A DNA stretch of 44,152 nucleotides from Candidatus Mediterraneibacter intestinipullorum (GCA_019118665.1 DWYM01000054.1:1-44152), one strand, 5' to 3'; counted from the first letter of the stretch, positions 1-8,456 are shown. The notes: generated by a model not told the origin, from the sequence alone. A program made the numbers and translations.

Positions 1-44
1 AATTTATTGATTAAAAACTTTAAATTTATTGTTTCTATATAAGA

Positions 45-73
45 TTGACACGGAAAAAGCAGAGTGATATAAT
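45..73 (+). promoter_or_regulatory. Strong sigma-A promoter upstream of the metG leader
   Basis: TTGACA at 45-50 and TATAAT at 68-73 match the housekeeping consensus perfectly, with a 17-base spacer. Transcription would start near 80. No terminator is visible between here and the T-box, so this could be a distal promoter for metG. It could also be the promoter of a lost gene, because only a remnant reading frame follows it. Confidence 0.7.
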
Positions 74-75
74 TT

Positions 76-240
76 TTGAAACCAAGGGAGGAGTTTTCTG
101 CACAGGAGCTTGTACATGATGTAAGGGCATACCAGGCGATTGATGAGCAGCATTTATATAATACCGTTTCTTGTTTGTTGAAAAAATGGGTAAATTCGGG
201 GATGATCCAGGAGCACTTAGATACGTTTTCAATGGTTTGA
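76..240 (+). pseudogene. Possible remnant of a winged-helix-like protein (54 codons)
   Basis: An open frame from TTG at 76 to TGA at 240 would encode 54 residues with a protein-like composition. It includes a stretch reading YNTVSCLLKKWVNSGMIQ that resembles the recognition-helix region of a winged helix-turn-helix. The frame has no properly spaced ribosome binding site and its start overlaps the expected transcription start of the promoter at 45-73. It is therefore more likely a gene fragment than a working gene. The family is not certain, and a chance open frame cannot be excluded. Confidence 0.3.
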
Positions 241-260
241 GGATGAAAATGCCGCCCCGC

Positions 261-289
261 TTGACATTTCCCATACCATATGCTAACTT
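261..289 (+). promoter_or_regulatory. Proximal promoter of the metG T-box leader
   Basis: TTGACA at 261-266 is followed after 17 bases by an extended -10 element (TGC then TAACTT, ending at 289). The -10 hexamer is weak but has the TGN extension. Transcription would begin near 296, about 35 bases before the first conserved T-box element, which is the usual layout. Confidence 0.6.
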
Positions 290-330
290 TTTTACAGATC
301 ACAAAGATCGGACAATATTTCTAAAAGCAA

Positions 331-645
331 TGACGAAGAGAGTAGTCTGCCGGACATTTTACAGAGAAATCCCGGAGGGTGTCGGCTGAGAGCAGCTGCG
401 TCCGATGCTGAGAGGGACGGATGGAAAGCAGACGAACATGGCTTCCGAGCAGCGCACCGAACTATGGGCATGAACTATAGAGTCCCATTCATTATCCATG
501 GCAAGGCTGCGAAGGATCCGCCCTTTACAGCGGGAGAGTGCGGCACAGGCACTCGCTGAGGCCTTTTCCGTGAGGGAGAGGCGAAGAGAAGTGGTAACAC
601 GGTGATGCCCCGTCTTCTTACATGTTAAGAAGGCGGGATTTTTTC
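331..645 (+). ncRNA. T-box riboswitch, methionine-specific, controlling metG
   Basis: The leader has the parts of a T-box in order. The stem I entry motif (ACGAAGAGAGTAG) lies at 332-344 and a GCTGAGAG segment near 384. The specifier region reads GACGAACATGGC, with ATG at 438-440 as the codon presented to uncharged tRNA-Met. A divergent T-box/antiterminator (AAGTGGTAACACGG) lies near 588-602. The terminator has arms at 609-620 and 626-637, a 12-bp stem with one G-U pair, and a T run at 639-644. Uncharged tRNA-Met should stabilise the antiterminator and let transcription continue into metG. The specifier agrees with the gene downstream, which supports the call. Confidence 0.88.
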
Positions 646-736
646 GTCATGTCATGATTGGCTGCACATCATGCGGCCCGGATCATTGCGGCGCGCAGGA
701 TTTATGCGCGGCAGAACAGGAAAGAGAGGGAATGAT

Positions 737-2659
737 ATGTCAGAGAAACAGAAGTATTATATTACGACCGCGATTGCCTATACATCAGGCAAGCCGCACA
801 TTGGCAACACCTATGAGATAGTGCTCGCGGATGCGATAGCGCGTTATAAGAGGAGTCAGGGATATGACGTGTTCTTTCAGACCGGAACAGACGAACATGG
901 CCAGAAGATTGAGCTCAAGGCCCAGGAGGCAGGCATTACTCCGAAAGAGTTTGTGGACAATGTATCCGAGGAGATCAAGAGGATCTGGGATCTGATGGAT
1001 ACGTCTTATGACAAATTTATCCGCACAACAGATGCAGACCATGAGAAACAGGTACAGAAGATCTTCAAGAAGCTTTACGACCAGGGGGACATTTATAAAG
1101 GCTATTATGAGGGAATGTACTGCACGCCGTGCGAGTCATTCTTTACAGAATCTCAGCTCGTGGACGGCAAGTGCCCGGACTGCGGCAGGGAGGTGCAGCC
1201 GGCCAGGGAGGAAGCATATTTTTTCAAGATGAGCAAGTATGCGGACCGCCTGATCGAGCACATTAACACCCATCCGGAGTTCATCCAGCCGGTTTCCAGG
1301 AAGAATGAGATGATGAATAACTTCCTCCTCCCCGGGCTTCAGGATCTGTGTGTGTCCAGGACTTCTTTCAAGTGGGGCATTATGGTTGACTTTGACCCGA
1401 AGCATGTGACTTATGTGTGGCTGGACGCTCTGACCAACTATATCACCGGGATCGGATATGACGCGGATGGGAACAGCACGGAGCAGTTTGAGAAACTGTG
1501 GCCCGCGGACCTGCACCTGATCGGAAAGGACATCATCCGTTTCCATACGATCTATTGGCCGATCTTCCTGATGGCGCTCGGGCTGCCTCTTCCGAAGCAG
1601 GTATTCGGACATCCGTGGCTGCTTCAGGGCGACGGAAAGATGAGCAAGTCAAAAGGAAATGTACTCTATGCGGATGAGTTGGTCGATTTCTTCGGTGTGG
1701 ATGCAGTGCGATATTTTGTGCTCCATGAGATGCCGTTTGATAATGACGGCGTGATCACCTGGGAGCTGATGGTGGAGCGCCTGAACTCTGACTTGGCAAA
1801 TACGCTTGGAAATCTGGTGAACCGTACTGTTTCCATGGCCAATAAATATTTCGGTGGTACAGTGACAGACAAGGGCACCGCGGAAGAAGCGGATTCGGAC
1901 CTGAAAGCGGTCATCGAGAACATGCCGAAGGAAGTGGAAGCCAGGATGAATGAGCTGCGAGTGGCAGATGCGATCACGGAGATCTTTAACCTGTTCAAAC
2001 GCTGCAATAAATATATCGATGAGACCATGCCGTGGGTGCTGGCGAAGGCTGAGGAGAAGAAAGACCGTCTGGAGACTGTGCTCTGGAACCTGATCGAGGG
2101 AATTTCCGCAGGGGCTGTGCTCCTGGAATCCTTTATGCCGTCCACCAGCAGGAAGATCCTGGATCAGCTTGGCGGTGGTCATGTGACAGAAAAACCGGAG
2201 ATTCTGTTCCAGAGACTTGACCTGGAAGAAGTGATGAAGAAAGTGGAAGAACTGCATCCGCCTGTGGCTGACAGTGAGTCATCAGACAGCGCGGCGGCGA
2301 AAAAAGAAGCAGTGATCGACATTGGGGCAAAGGATGAGATCACATTTGAGCAGTTCGGGACGATGCAGTTCCAGGTAGGAGAAATTATTGCCTGTGAGGA
2401 AGTGAAGAAGTCTAAAAAGCTCCTCTGCTCCCAGGTGAAGATCGGAAGCCAGGTGAAGCAGATCGTATCCGGCATCAAGGCATATTACAAGCCGGAAGAG
2501 ATGGTGGGAAAGAAGGTCATGGTGCTTGTGAATCTGAAGCCTGCAAAGCTGGCTGGCGTACTGTCGGAAGGAATGCTGCTCTGTGCGGAGGATGCTGAGG
2601 GGAATCTGTCCCTGATGGTGCCGGAGAAAGAGATGCCGACAGGGGCTGAAATCTGCTGA
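737..2659 (+). CDS. metG: Methionyl-tRNA synthetase
   Basis: This enzyme charges tRNA-Met with methionine in the cytoplasm. The 640-residue protein has the class I signature HIGN at residues 21-24 and KMSKS near residue 300. A four-cysteine zinc knuckle (CTPC and CPDC, about residues 128-149) lies in the connective region. The last 110 residues form an EMAP/Trbp111-type OB-fold tRNA-binding domain, so it is the long dimeric form found in Firmicutes. The ATG at 737 is chosen because AGAGAGGG lies just upstream and the protein starts with the conserved YYITTAIAYTSG region; the frame stays open back to 671, but that extension is not family-like. Expression should be controlled by the Met T-box. 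Its stop directly abuts the stop of the convergent aminotransferase gene. Confidence 0.97.
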   Translation: MSEKQKYYITTAIAYTSGKPHIGNTYEIVLADAIARYKRSQGYDVFFQTGTDEHGQKIELKAQEAGITPKEFVDNVSEEIKRIWDLMDTSYDKFIRTTDADHEKQVQKIFKKLYDQGDIYKGYYEGMYCTPCESFFTESQLVDGKCPDCGREVQPAREEAYFFKMSKYADRLIEHINTHPEFIQPVSRKNEMMNNFLLPGLQDLCVSRTSFKWGIMVDFDPKHVTYVWLDALTNYITGIGYDADGNSTEQFEKLWPADLHLIGKDIIRFHTIYWPIFLMALGLPLPKQVFGHPWLLQGDGKMSKSKGNVLYADELVDFFGVDAVRYFVLHEMPFDNDGVITWELMVERLNSDLANTLGNLVNRTVSMANKYFGGTVTDKGTAEEADSDLKAVIENMPKEVEARMNELRVADAITEIFNLFKRCNKYIDETMPWVLAKAEEKKDRLETVLWNLIEGISAGAVLLESFMPSTSRKILDQLGGGHVTEKPEILFQRLDLEEVMKKVEELHPPVADSESSDSAAAKKEAVIDIGAKDEITFEQFGTMQFQVGEIIACEEVKKSKKLLCSQVKIGSQVKQIVSGIKAYYKPEEMVGKKVMVLVNLKPAKLAGVLSEGMLLCAEDAEGNLSLMVPEKEMPTGAEIC

Positions 2660-3751
2660 TCACAGCTTCTCCAGCACTTCCAGCAGCCGGGAATTATCTT
2701 CCGGCAACATAATACAGAACCGGATGAACTCCCCATCCAGACATTGGAAAGAGGAGCAGTCGCGGATCATAAGACCGTTTTTGATGCAAGTTTCGAACAC
2801 ATCAAAAGCGGTCTTTCCTTCTTTTAAGATTTTCAGCAGCAGGAAATTGGCATATGGCTGAAAAACCTTATATGAAGCTAGCTGCGATAACGCATCAAAT
2901 ATCCTCCTGCGCTCGGACAGTATGAGCTGCCGTGTCCGGTCAATATAACCGTTATCCTGAAACAGCAGTTCACCGGCAAAGGCGCCGACGCTGTTCAAAG
3001 ACCAGGGAATCTGCTTTTCTTTCATCCTTCTGAGGAAATCCTGGTTTCCGGTCACAGCATATCCAAGGCGCATGCCCGGAGCCGCAAAAAATTTGGACAC
3101 GCCACGGAGCACGCACAGATTGGTGAATCTTTGCGTGAACGGCACGGCGGTGACATCATCCATGTCAGGAGCGAATTCCACATAGGTCTCATCGACCATA
3201 ACAAACACATTTTTCTTTGTGCAGAATGTGAGAAGGCGTTCCATATCATCATGCAGGATTGCCGACGAGGTCGGATTGTTCGGATTGCAGAGAATGAGAA
3301 AATCATATCCCCCTTTATCAAGGACAGTGCAAAGATCATCTACATCCAGCGCAAAGTCCAGATCCTCCTTCAGGGGGTAGTATTCCTGTGTGGTTCCGGA
3401 AAATGAGAGCTCTCGAGAATACTCGGAATAGGTTGGGCCCAGGATAAGCGTATGCTTTGGCGTCCGGGCATCAATGAGCAGGGAGATCAGCTCGCTGGAG
3501 CCGTTCCCGGGAAGGATGAAGTCAGCCGGAATGCGGCAGTATGCAGACAGGACATTTCTGAGAGAAGTATACTCTCTGTCCGGATAGGAGGAAAGAACAT
3601 CCAGACGGGAGGCAAGCGCTTTCTTTACGGAATCTGACAGTCCGAGCGGATTAACGTTTGCTCCGAAGTTGGTGATATCCTCTTTTTTCAGGTGATAGTA
3701 TTCACAGATTTTCTCAATGTCGCTTCCATGGAAAACAGGTCTTGTATTCAT
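2660..3751 (-). CDS. PLP-dependent aminotransferase, CobD/HisC-like
   Basis: This is a 363-residue fold-type I, pyridoxal-phosphate enzyme. It shows the NPNNPTS motif, DETYVEF, and the Schiff-base lysine in GVSKFFAAPGMRLGYA. The N-terminus (HGSDIEK, then NFGANVNPLG) and overall layout match threonine-phosphate decarboxylase CobD better than histidinol-phosphate aminotransferase HisC. No cobalamin or histidine genes are nearby, so the true substrate is open: it may be L-threonine-O-3-phosphate, histidinol-phosphate or another amino acid. The start at 3751 has GGAGG seven bases upstream. The gene converges on metG with no intergenic space, and no hairpin terminator is seen between them. Confidence 0.85.
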   Translation of the reverse strand: MNTRPVFHGSDIEKICEYYHLKKEDITNFGANVNPLGLSDSVKKALASRLDVLSSYPDREYTSLRNVLSAYCRIPADFILPGNGSSELISLLIDARTPKHTLILGPTYSEYSRELSFSGTTQEYYPLKEDLDFALDVDDLCTVLDKGGYDFLILCNPNNPTSSAILHDDMERLLTFCTKKNVFVMVDETYVEFAPDMDDVTAVPFTQRFTNLCVLRGVSKFFAAPGMRLGYAVTGNQDFLRRMKEKQIPWSLNSVGAFAGELLFQDNGYIDRTRQLILSERRRIFDALSQLASYKVFQPYANFLLLKILKEGKTAFDVFETCIKNGLMIRDCSSFQCLDGEFIRFCIMLPEDNSRLLEVLEKL

Positions 3752-3925
3752 GTTCTTACCTCCGGATGACAGTATGATATATATGGTTCTTTGAAAGACA
3801 GTATAGCACGTTTTGTGAGAAAGAGGAGAGGAGAAATTAAGCTTGTATTTCCTATACGGCAGTGTTACACTTTTTAAAGTGTGTTTTGTTCCCCGGCAAA
3901 GACAGAAAATGTGAAGGAGAAAATG

Positions 3926-4291
3926 ATGAACTTTTATAAACGCGCACGCATCGTCTGCCTTGCAATCCCTTATGGGAAGGCAGCTACCTATGGGCAGATC
4001 GCGCTGCTTTGCGGAAAACCGAAGAATGCCAGGCAGGTGGGCTATGCACTAAACAGAGAAAGGCTAGGGGAGGGAATCCCGGCTCACCGGGTGGTGAATG
4101 CCCGGGGCATCTTAACCGGAGCAGCCGCGTTTGAGACAGAAGATACGCAGAGAAGGCTGATGGAAGCGGAAGGCATCGAAGTGCACTGGACAGAAGACGG
4201 CTGGCAGGCGGACCTGAATCGGTTTGGCTGGAAAAATACGATGGCAGAGGCGCTGAGATTCCGGGAGATATTTGAGGAACAGGGTATATGA
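3926..4291 (+). CDS. Alkyltransferase-like (ATL) DNA repair protein, MGMT family
   Basis: This 121-residue protein is essentially the DNA-binding half of O6-alkylguanine-DNA alkyltransferase, with IPYGKAATYGQIA, ARQVGYAL and a helix-turn-helix with arginine finger. The active-site motif PCHR reads PAHR here (in GIPAHRVVN), so the alkyl-accepting cysteine is replaced by alanine. Known ATL proteins of this kind cannot repair DNA by themselves; they bind O6-alkylguanine and hand the lesion to nucleotide excision repair. AAGGAG at 3914-3919 favours ATG 3926, though ATG 3923 is also possible. The aldo/keto reductase gene begins 22 bases after its stop, so the two are probably cotranscribed. Confidence 0.85.
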   Translation: MNFYKRARIVCLAIPYGKAATYGQIALLCGKPKNARQVGYALNRERLGEGIPAHRVVNARGILTGAAAFETEDTQRRLMEAEGIEVHWTEDGWQADLNRFGWKNTMAEALRFREIFEEQGI

Positions 4292-4313
4292 AGTTGGAAG
4301 GAGGATTTATTCT

Positions 4314-5303
4314 ATGTACGGAGCATCAGAAAAACGATATGGAACAATGGATTACAACAGGAGTGGAAGAAGCGGGCTGAAGCTTCCAGCCATCTCTCTT
4401 GGTCTGTGGCACAATTTCGGCGATACCGGGGTGTATGAGAATATGCGACAGATCTGTTTTACAGCATTTGACAATGGGATCACCCATTTTGATCTTGCGA
4501 ATAATTATGGACCGGCGCCGGGAAGCGCGGAGAAGAATTTCGGCAGGATCTTAAAAGAAGACCTGGGACAGTACAGAGACGAGCTCATTATCAGCACAAA
4601 GGCAGGCTATACGATGTGGGAGGGCCCTTATGGGGACTGGGGCAGCAGGAAATATCTTCTTGCCAGCCTTGACCAGAGCCTGAAGAGGATGGAGCTGGAG
4701 TATGTGGATATTTTCTATCATCACCGGATGGATCCGGAGACGCCTCTGGAAGAGACAATGGGCGCCCTGGCTCATGCAGTGGCATCCGGAAAGGCGCTGT
4801 ATGCGGGGCTGTCCAATTATGACGGAGCGACCATGAAAAAAGCGGCGGCCATACTGGAGGACCTTCGCTGTCCGTTTATCATCAATCAGAACCGCTATTC
4901 TGTCTTTGACCGCACGATCGAGAAAAATGGGCTGAAGGATGCGGCAGCAGAGACAGGGAAGGGCATCATTGCGTTCAGCCCGCTGGCACAGGGACTGCTG
5001 ACCAACCGTTACCTGAACGGCATCCCGGCTGACAGCAGGATACGGACGGATGGAAGATTTCTCCAGGCAGAAGCCCTTACAGAGGAGCGTCTGCAGCAGA
5101 TCCGAAATCTCAATGGGATCGCGGCAGGCAGGGGACAGACTCTTGCTGAGATGGCTCTGAGCTGGGTGTTGAAGGACGGCGCTGTGACAAGTGTGCTGAT
5201 AGGAGCGTCAAAGCCGGAGCAGGTGCTGGATAATATCAAAGCGATCGAGAATACGCAGTTCACGGAGGAGGAGCTGAAAAAGATCGACAGCGTGAGCATG
5301 TAG
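4314..5303 (+). CDS. Aldo/keto reductase, YghZ/L-glyceraldehyde-3-phosphate reductase type
   Basis: This 329-residue (beta/alpha)8 NADPH-dependent oxidoreductase has the family opening LPAISLGLWHNFGD, the catalytic region HFDLANNYGPAPGSAEKNFG with Asp and Tyr of the tetrad, STKAGY with the lysine and YHHRMDP with the histidine. A C-terminal cofactor-binding segment follows (SVLIGASKPEQV). Relatives reduce small aldehydes such as L-glyceraldehyde 3-phosphate and methylglyoxal. GGAAGGAGG just before ATG 4314 fixes the start, although the frame is open further upstream. It follows the ATL gene by 22 bases. A joint role in handling reactive carbonyls and alkylated DNA is attractive but only an inference. 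Confidence 0.9.
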   Translation: MYGASEKRYGTMDYNRSGRSGLKLPAISLGLWHNFGDTGVYENMRQICFTAFDNGITHFDLANNYGPAPGSAEKNFGRILKEDLGQYRDELIISTKAGYTMWEGPYGDWGSRKYLLASLDQSLKRMELEYVDIFYHHRMDPETPLEETMGALAHAVASGKALYAGLSNYDGATMKKAAAILEDLRCPFIINQNRYSVFDRTIEKNGLKDAAAETGKGIIAFSPLAQGLLTNRYLNGIPADSRIRTDGRFLQAEALTEERLQQIRNLNGIAAGRGQTLAEMALSWVLKDGAVTSVLIGASKPEQVLDNIKAIENTQFTEEELKKIDSVSM

Positions 5304-5361
5304 GGGACACGTTCAGAACTGTAAAACAGAACAGGTAATTGAAAAAATAGGAGCATGGCAG

Positions 5362-6780
5362 ATGGCAGAGCGGAGTACGCCGGATGAGAAGGCAGTACAG
5401 GGAAAGTCAATGGAAGACAAAACAGTGGTGCGGCAGCCACAGAAGCGTGATCTGACAATGGGGAACGTGACATCCACCATGCTCCTTTTTGCTGTCCCCA
5501 TGATATTGGGAAATGTGCTGCAGCAGTGCTACAACCTGGCAGACACCTGGATCGTAGGAAAGTTTGTGGGATCGGGAGCTCTTGCGGCCGTGGGCAGCGC
5601 CTATACGCTCATGACCTTCCTGACCTCCATCATCACAGGCATGTGCATGGGCGGCGGCGCGCTGTTTTCCATCTGCTATGGGCGCAGGGATATCCGGAAG
5701 ATGAAGGAATATATGGTGTCGTCCTTTGTCCTGATCCTGGGAATCACGGTGCTTTTGACCGCGGTGTCTTTTGCCTTCCTTCATCCTGTCCTCAGGCTGA
5801 TGCAGATTCCTTTGGATGTGTATGATATGATGTATGACTATATGTGGATCATCCTGTTCGGACTTCCGTTCATCTTCCTCTATAATTATTTTGCCTTCCT
5901 GCTGCGCTCGGTGGGAAATTCGGTGACTCCTCTGGTATTCCTCGGTGTCAGCACCGTGCTGAACATCGGTCTGGACTATGTGTTTGTGGCTGTTTTTGAA
6001 TGGAACGTAGAAGGCGCCGCCATAGCCACTGTCCTTGCCCAGATCATTTCGGGGATCGGCATTGCTGTTTACAGCTTTGCAAGAGAGACTATGCTGCGCC
6101 TGAAGCGGGAGGAACTGCGTGTAAACGGAGGGATGCTGGGGGAAATCTTTTCTTATTCTGGTGCGACCGGAGTACAGCAGTCGGTCATGAATTTCGGGAT
6201 CCTCATGGTCCAGGGGCTCGTGAACAGCTTCGGCACCGCGGTCATGGCCGCGTTTGCGGCGGGCGTGAAGATCGATACGCTGGCGTATATGCCGGCACAG
6301 GAATTCGGAAATGCCTATTCCATCTTTATCTCGCAGAATTATGGGGCCGGGAAAAAGGACAGGATCAGGAAGGGGTCGAAAAGCGCGGTGGTTGTTGTGC
6401 TGTTGTTCTGCCTTGCGGCATCCGCTGTAGTATTCCTGCTTGCGCGCCAGCTCATGGGAATCTTTATCTCACCGGGAGAGACGGAGATCATCAATATCGG
6501 AGCGGGATATCTCCAGATCGAGGGAGCATGCTACTGCGGCATCGGTATTTTGTTCCTGCTGTACGGATATTTCCGGGCTGTGGAGAAGCCGAAGATCTCT
6601 CTGCTGCTGACCGTGATCTCTCTCGGGACCAGAGTGGCGCTGGCCTATGCATGCGCTCCTGCCTTCGGTGTGGGAGCGATCTGGTGGGCGATCCCCATCG
6701 GGTGGGCACTGGCGGATGTGACAGGAGCAGTGTTAATCCGGGCTGTGAATACTGGAAAAAAGAAATGTAAAAATATTTAA
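5362..6780 (+). CDS. MATE family multidrug/cation antiporter
   Basis: This 472-residue inner membrane protein has two homologous halves of about six hydrophobic helices each. MATE hallmarks are present, such as FAVPMILGNVLQQCYNLADT near the N-terminus and GATGVQQSVMNFG at the start of the second half. These transporters export cationic drugs or metabolites using a sodium or proton gradient. A 30-residue charged N-terminal tail precedes the first helix. GGAG at 5350-5353 supports ATG 5362. A MerR-family regulator with a TipAS drug-sensing domain lies 75 bases downstream, so the exporter may belong to a drug-response locus, but that regulator has its own promoter. Confidence 0.92.
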   Translation: MAERSTPDEKAVQGKSMEDKTVVRQPQKRDLTMGNVTSTMLLFAVPMILGNVLQQCYNLADTWIVGKFVGSGALAAVGSAYTLMTFLTSIITGMCMGGGALFSICYGRRDIRKMKEYMVSSFVLILGITVLLTAVSFAFLHPVLRLMQIPLDVYDMMYDYMWIILFGLPFIFLYNYFAFLLRSVGNSVTPLVFLGVSTVLNIGLDYVFVAVFEWNVEGAAIATVLAQIISGIGIAVYSFARETMLRLKREELRVNGGMLGEIFSYSGATGVQQSVMNFGILMVQGLVNSFGTAVMAAFAAGVKIDTLAYMPAQEFGNAYSIFISQNYGAGKKDRIRKGSKSAVVVVLLFCLAASAVVFLLARQLMGIFISPGETEIINIGAGYLQIEGACYCGIGILFLLYGYFRAVEKPKISLLLTVISLGTRVALAYACAPAFGVGAIWWAIPIGWALADVTGAVLIRAVNTGKKKCKNI

Positions 6781-6788
6781 TAGGAGTG

Positions 6789-6819
6789 TTGACTTTGACG
6801 CTGCGTCAACCATTATCAT
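6789..6819 (+). promoter_or_regulatory. MerR-type promoter with 19-bp spacer and internal operator
   Basis: TTGACT (-35) at 6789-6794 and TATCAT (-10) at 6814-6819 are separated by 19 bases, longer than the normal 17. Inside the spacer is a perfect inverted repeat, TTGACGC/GCGTCAA (6795-6801 and 6803-6809) around one base. Overlong spacers with a central dyad are typical of promoters that MerR-family activators untwist. The site lies 37 bases before the MerR/TipAS gene, so that protein was probably autoactivated. Confidence 0.85.
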
Positions 6820-6855
6820 ACATCCTGAGGACGCCGGAAAGAGGAGGTGGCTGTG

Positions 6856-7622
6856 ATGTACAGTATCGGAGAACTGGCCGAGCTGGCGGGAGTGAGTGCA
6901 CGCACTCTGCGCTATTATGACAGGGAAGGGCTGCTAAAGCCTTCCTGTGTAAATGAAGCCGGATACCGCTTTTATGGAGAGCGGGAAGTAAATCTGCTGC
7001 AGCAGATCCTGTTTTACAGGGAGCGGGGACTGGACTTGAGCCGCATCCGACAGATCATTTATGAGGAAGACTTTGATATCCTGGGTGCGCTGGAGGCGCA
7101 TCTCAGGGTGTTAGAAGAACAGAAAGAACACACAGAAGCCCTGATCTGCATGGTACGGCGTTCCATTATGTCAATGAAAGGAGAGTGCAGGATGAGCGAT
7201 CAGGAGAAATTTGAGGCTTTTAAGCAGCGCACGGTAAAAGAACAAGAGGAACTGTACGGCGGGGAAGCCCGGAACAAGTATGGCGATGAGGAGGTAGACG
7301 CAGCGCAGAAGAAAATCCTCAACATGTCTGAAGAGGACTGGGAGAGATTCCAGAGCCTGGGAAACGAGATCCGGACCAGGCTGGAAGAGGCTGTGTCAGC
7401 AGGGAGCAGCACGGACAGTGGAGAGGCGCAGAGAATCGTAACCTTCACAAGGAGTGGCTTGGGATGACGTGGAAAAAGTATACGGAAGAAGCACACCGGG
7501 CAATGGCAGATCTGTACATTGCAGATGAGAGATTTAGCCTCTATTATGACAGAGAGGTGCCCGGGTGTGCCAAGTTCTTGGAACAGGCGATCCGGCATAT
7601 GATCAAGGGCGGAAGGGAATAG
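6856..7622 (+). pseudogene. MerR-family regulator with TipAS drug-binding domain, frameshifted
   Basis: The N-terminal 70 residues are a MerR winged helix (YSIGELAELAGVSARTLRYY), followed by a coiled-coil linker and a TipAS antibiotic-binding domain. TipA proteins bind drugs such as thiopeptides and then activate their promoter. The first frame stops at 7467 just after a sequence ending RIVTF. Moving one frame at about 7440 restores the expected domain: NLHKEWLGMTWKKYTEEAHR, then LYIADERFSLYY and a FLEQAIRHMIKGG end, with TAG at 7620-7622. Adding one A in the GTAACC at 7439-7444 would join the two parts. So either a single base has been lost and the sensor domain is truncated, or this is a sequencing error. 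Start ATG 6856 follows GAGGAGG. Confidence 0.85.
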
Positions 7623-7640
7623 AGCAGAAGCCTGCCGGAG

Positions 7641-8267
7641 TCATAAACCCAATGAGACCAGAAACCGTTCTTCCACGACTTCCCAGTTAATCACATGGAA
7701 CCAGTCGTCAATGTAGGCGGCGCGCACATTGTAATGCTTCAGATAATATGCGTGTTCCCACACATCGATGGTCAGGAGGGGCGTCATGCTGTTCAGAGGC
7801 GATGTGTTCTGATTGGCGGTAGTGATGATCTTAAGCCTCCCTCCGTGGGAGACAAGCCATGCATAACCTGAGCCGAATACGGACAGGGCAGCTTCTTTAA
7901 ACTGAGATTTAAAATCTTCGGGACTTTTAAACTGGAGAGACATTTCTCCGAAGAGCCGGGACGCCTGACAGGGTGAGCCCGGTTTTTTCATGCTGTCAAA
8001 ATAAAACCGGTGATTAAACACGCCTCCGGCATTGTTGCGTACCGAAACCTGGAGGTGCTGGGGGAGGCGGCACCAGCGGGTCAGGAGTTCTTCCAGAGAA
8101 AATTGCTGAAGGGAAGGATTTTCTTCCAGAAGTTTGTTCAGGTTGTCGATGTAAGTCTGGAGATGCCTGTCGTGGTGAAGGTGCATCGTCTTCTCATCGA
8201 TATAGGGCTCCAGCGCGTCATAGGCATAGGGGAGCGGCGTGTTTATAAATGGATAGTAATTACTCAT
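7641..8267 (-). CDS. Superoxide dismutase, Fe/Mn family
   Basis: This 208-residue protein converts superoxide to peroxide and oxygen in the cytoplasm. All four metal ligands can be placed: the histidine of the HLHHDRHLQTYI helix, the histidine of GGVFNHRFYF, and the aspartate and histidine of IDVWEHAYYL. The rest follows the two-domain layout, including the DNLNKLLEE helix. Metal choice (Fe or Mn) cannot be read safely from sequence. ATG at 8267 is preferred because AAGG sits about six bases upstream; the frame is open to an ATG at 8300 but that lacks a ribosome binding site. A 14-base palindrome overlaps the likely promoter. The gene runs convergent with the frameshifted MerR gene. Confidence 0.9.
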   Translation of the reverse strand: MSNYYPFINTPLPYAYDALEPYIDEKTMHLHHDRHLQTYIDNLNKLLEENPSLQQFSLEELLTRWCRLPQHLQVSVRNNAGGVFNHRFYFDSMKKPGSPCQASRLFGEMSLQFKSPEDFKSQFKEAALSVFGSGYAWLVSHGGRLKIITTANQNTSPLNSMTPLLTIDVWEHAYYLKHYNVRAAYIDDWFHVINWEVVEERFLVSLGL

Positions 8268-8280
8268 GGGATACCTTGCG

Positions 8281-8294
8281 TCAGTATATACTGA
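8281..8294 (-). promoter_or_regulatory. 14-base perfect palindrome over the superoxide dismutase promoter
   Basis: TCAGTATATACTGA reads the same on both strands. On the minus strand it contains TATACT, a plausible -10 element, with a weak TTAAAA 17 bases upstream. It lies 14 bases before the superoxide dismutase start codon. This looks like a repressor operator that blocks the promoter; the regulator is unknown. Confidence 0.5.
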
Positions 8295-8456
8295 TTCCAT
8301 ACCGTTTTTAACAGTATATGAGGGGAAAGCAGAAGAATGTCAAAGAAATTTACCTATGTTCTAAGCAGATTTGCTGGTATTGGGCAGAGTTATCTGCTAC
8401 GATACAGGCGGGAAAAAGAAATAATTAAGAGAATGTGACTTTGAAGGAGAAATTTT

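Noticed and set aside
671-736. In-frame upstream start for metG giving 22 extra residues
   Set aside because: The extension has no family-like sequence, and the AGAGAGGG site fits ATG 737.
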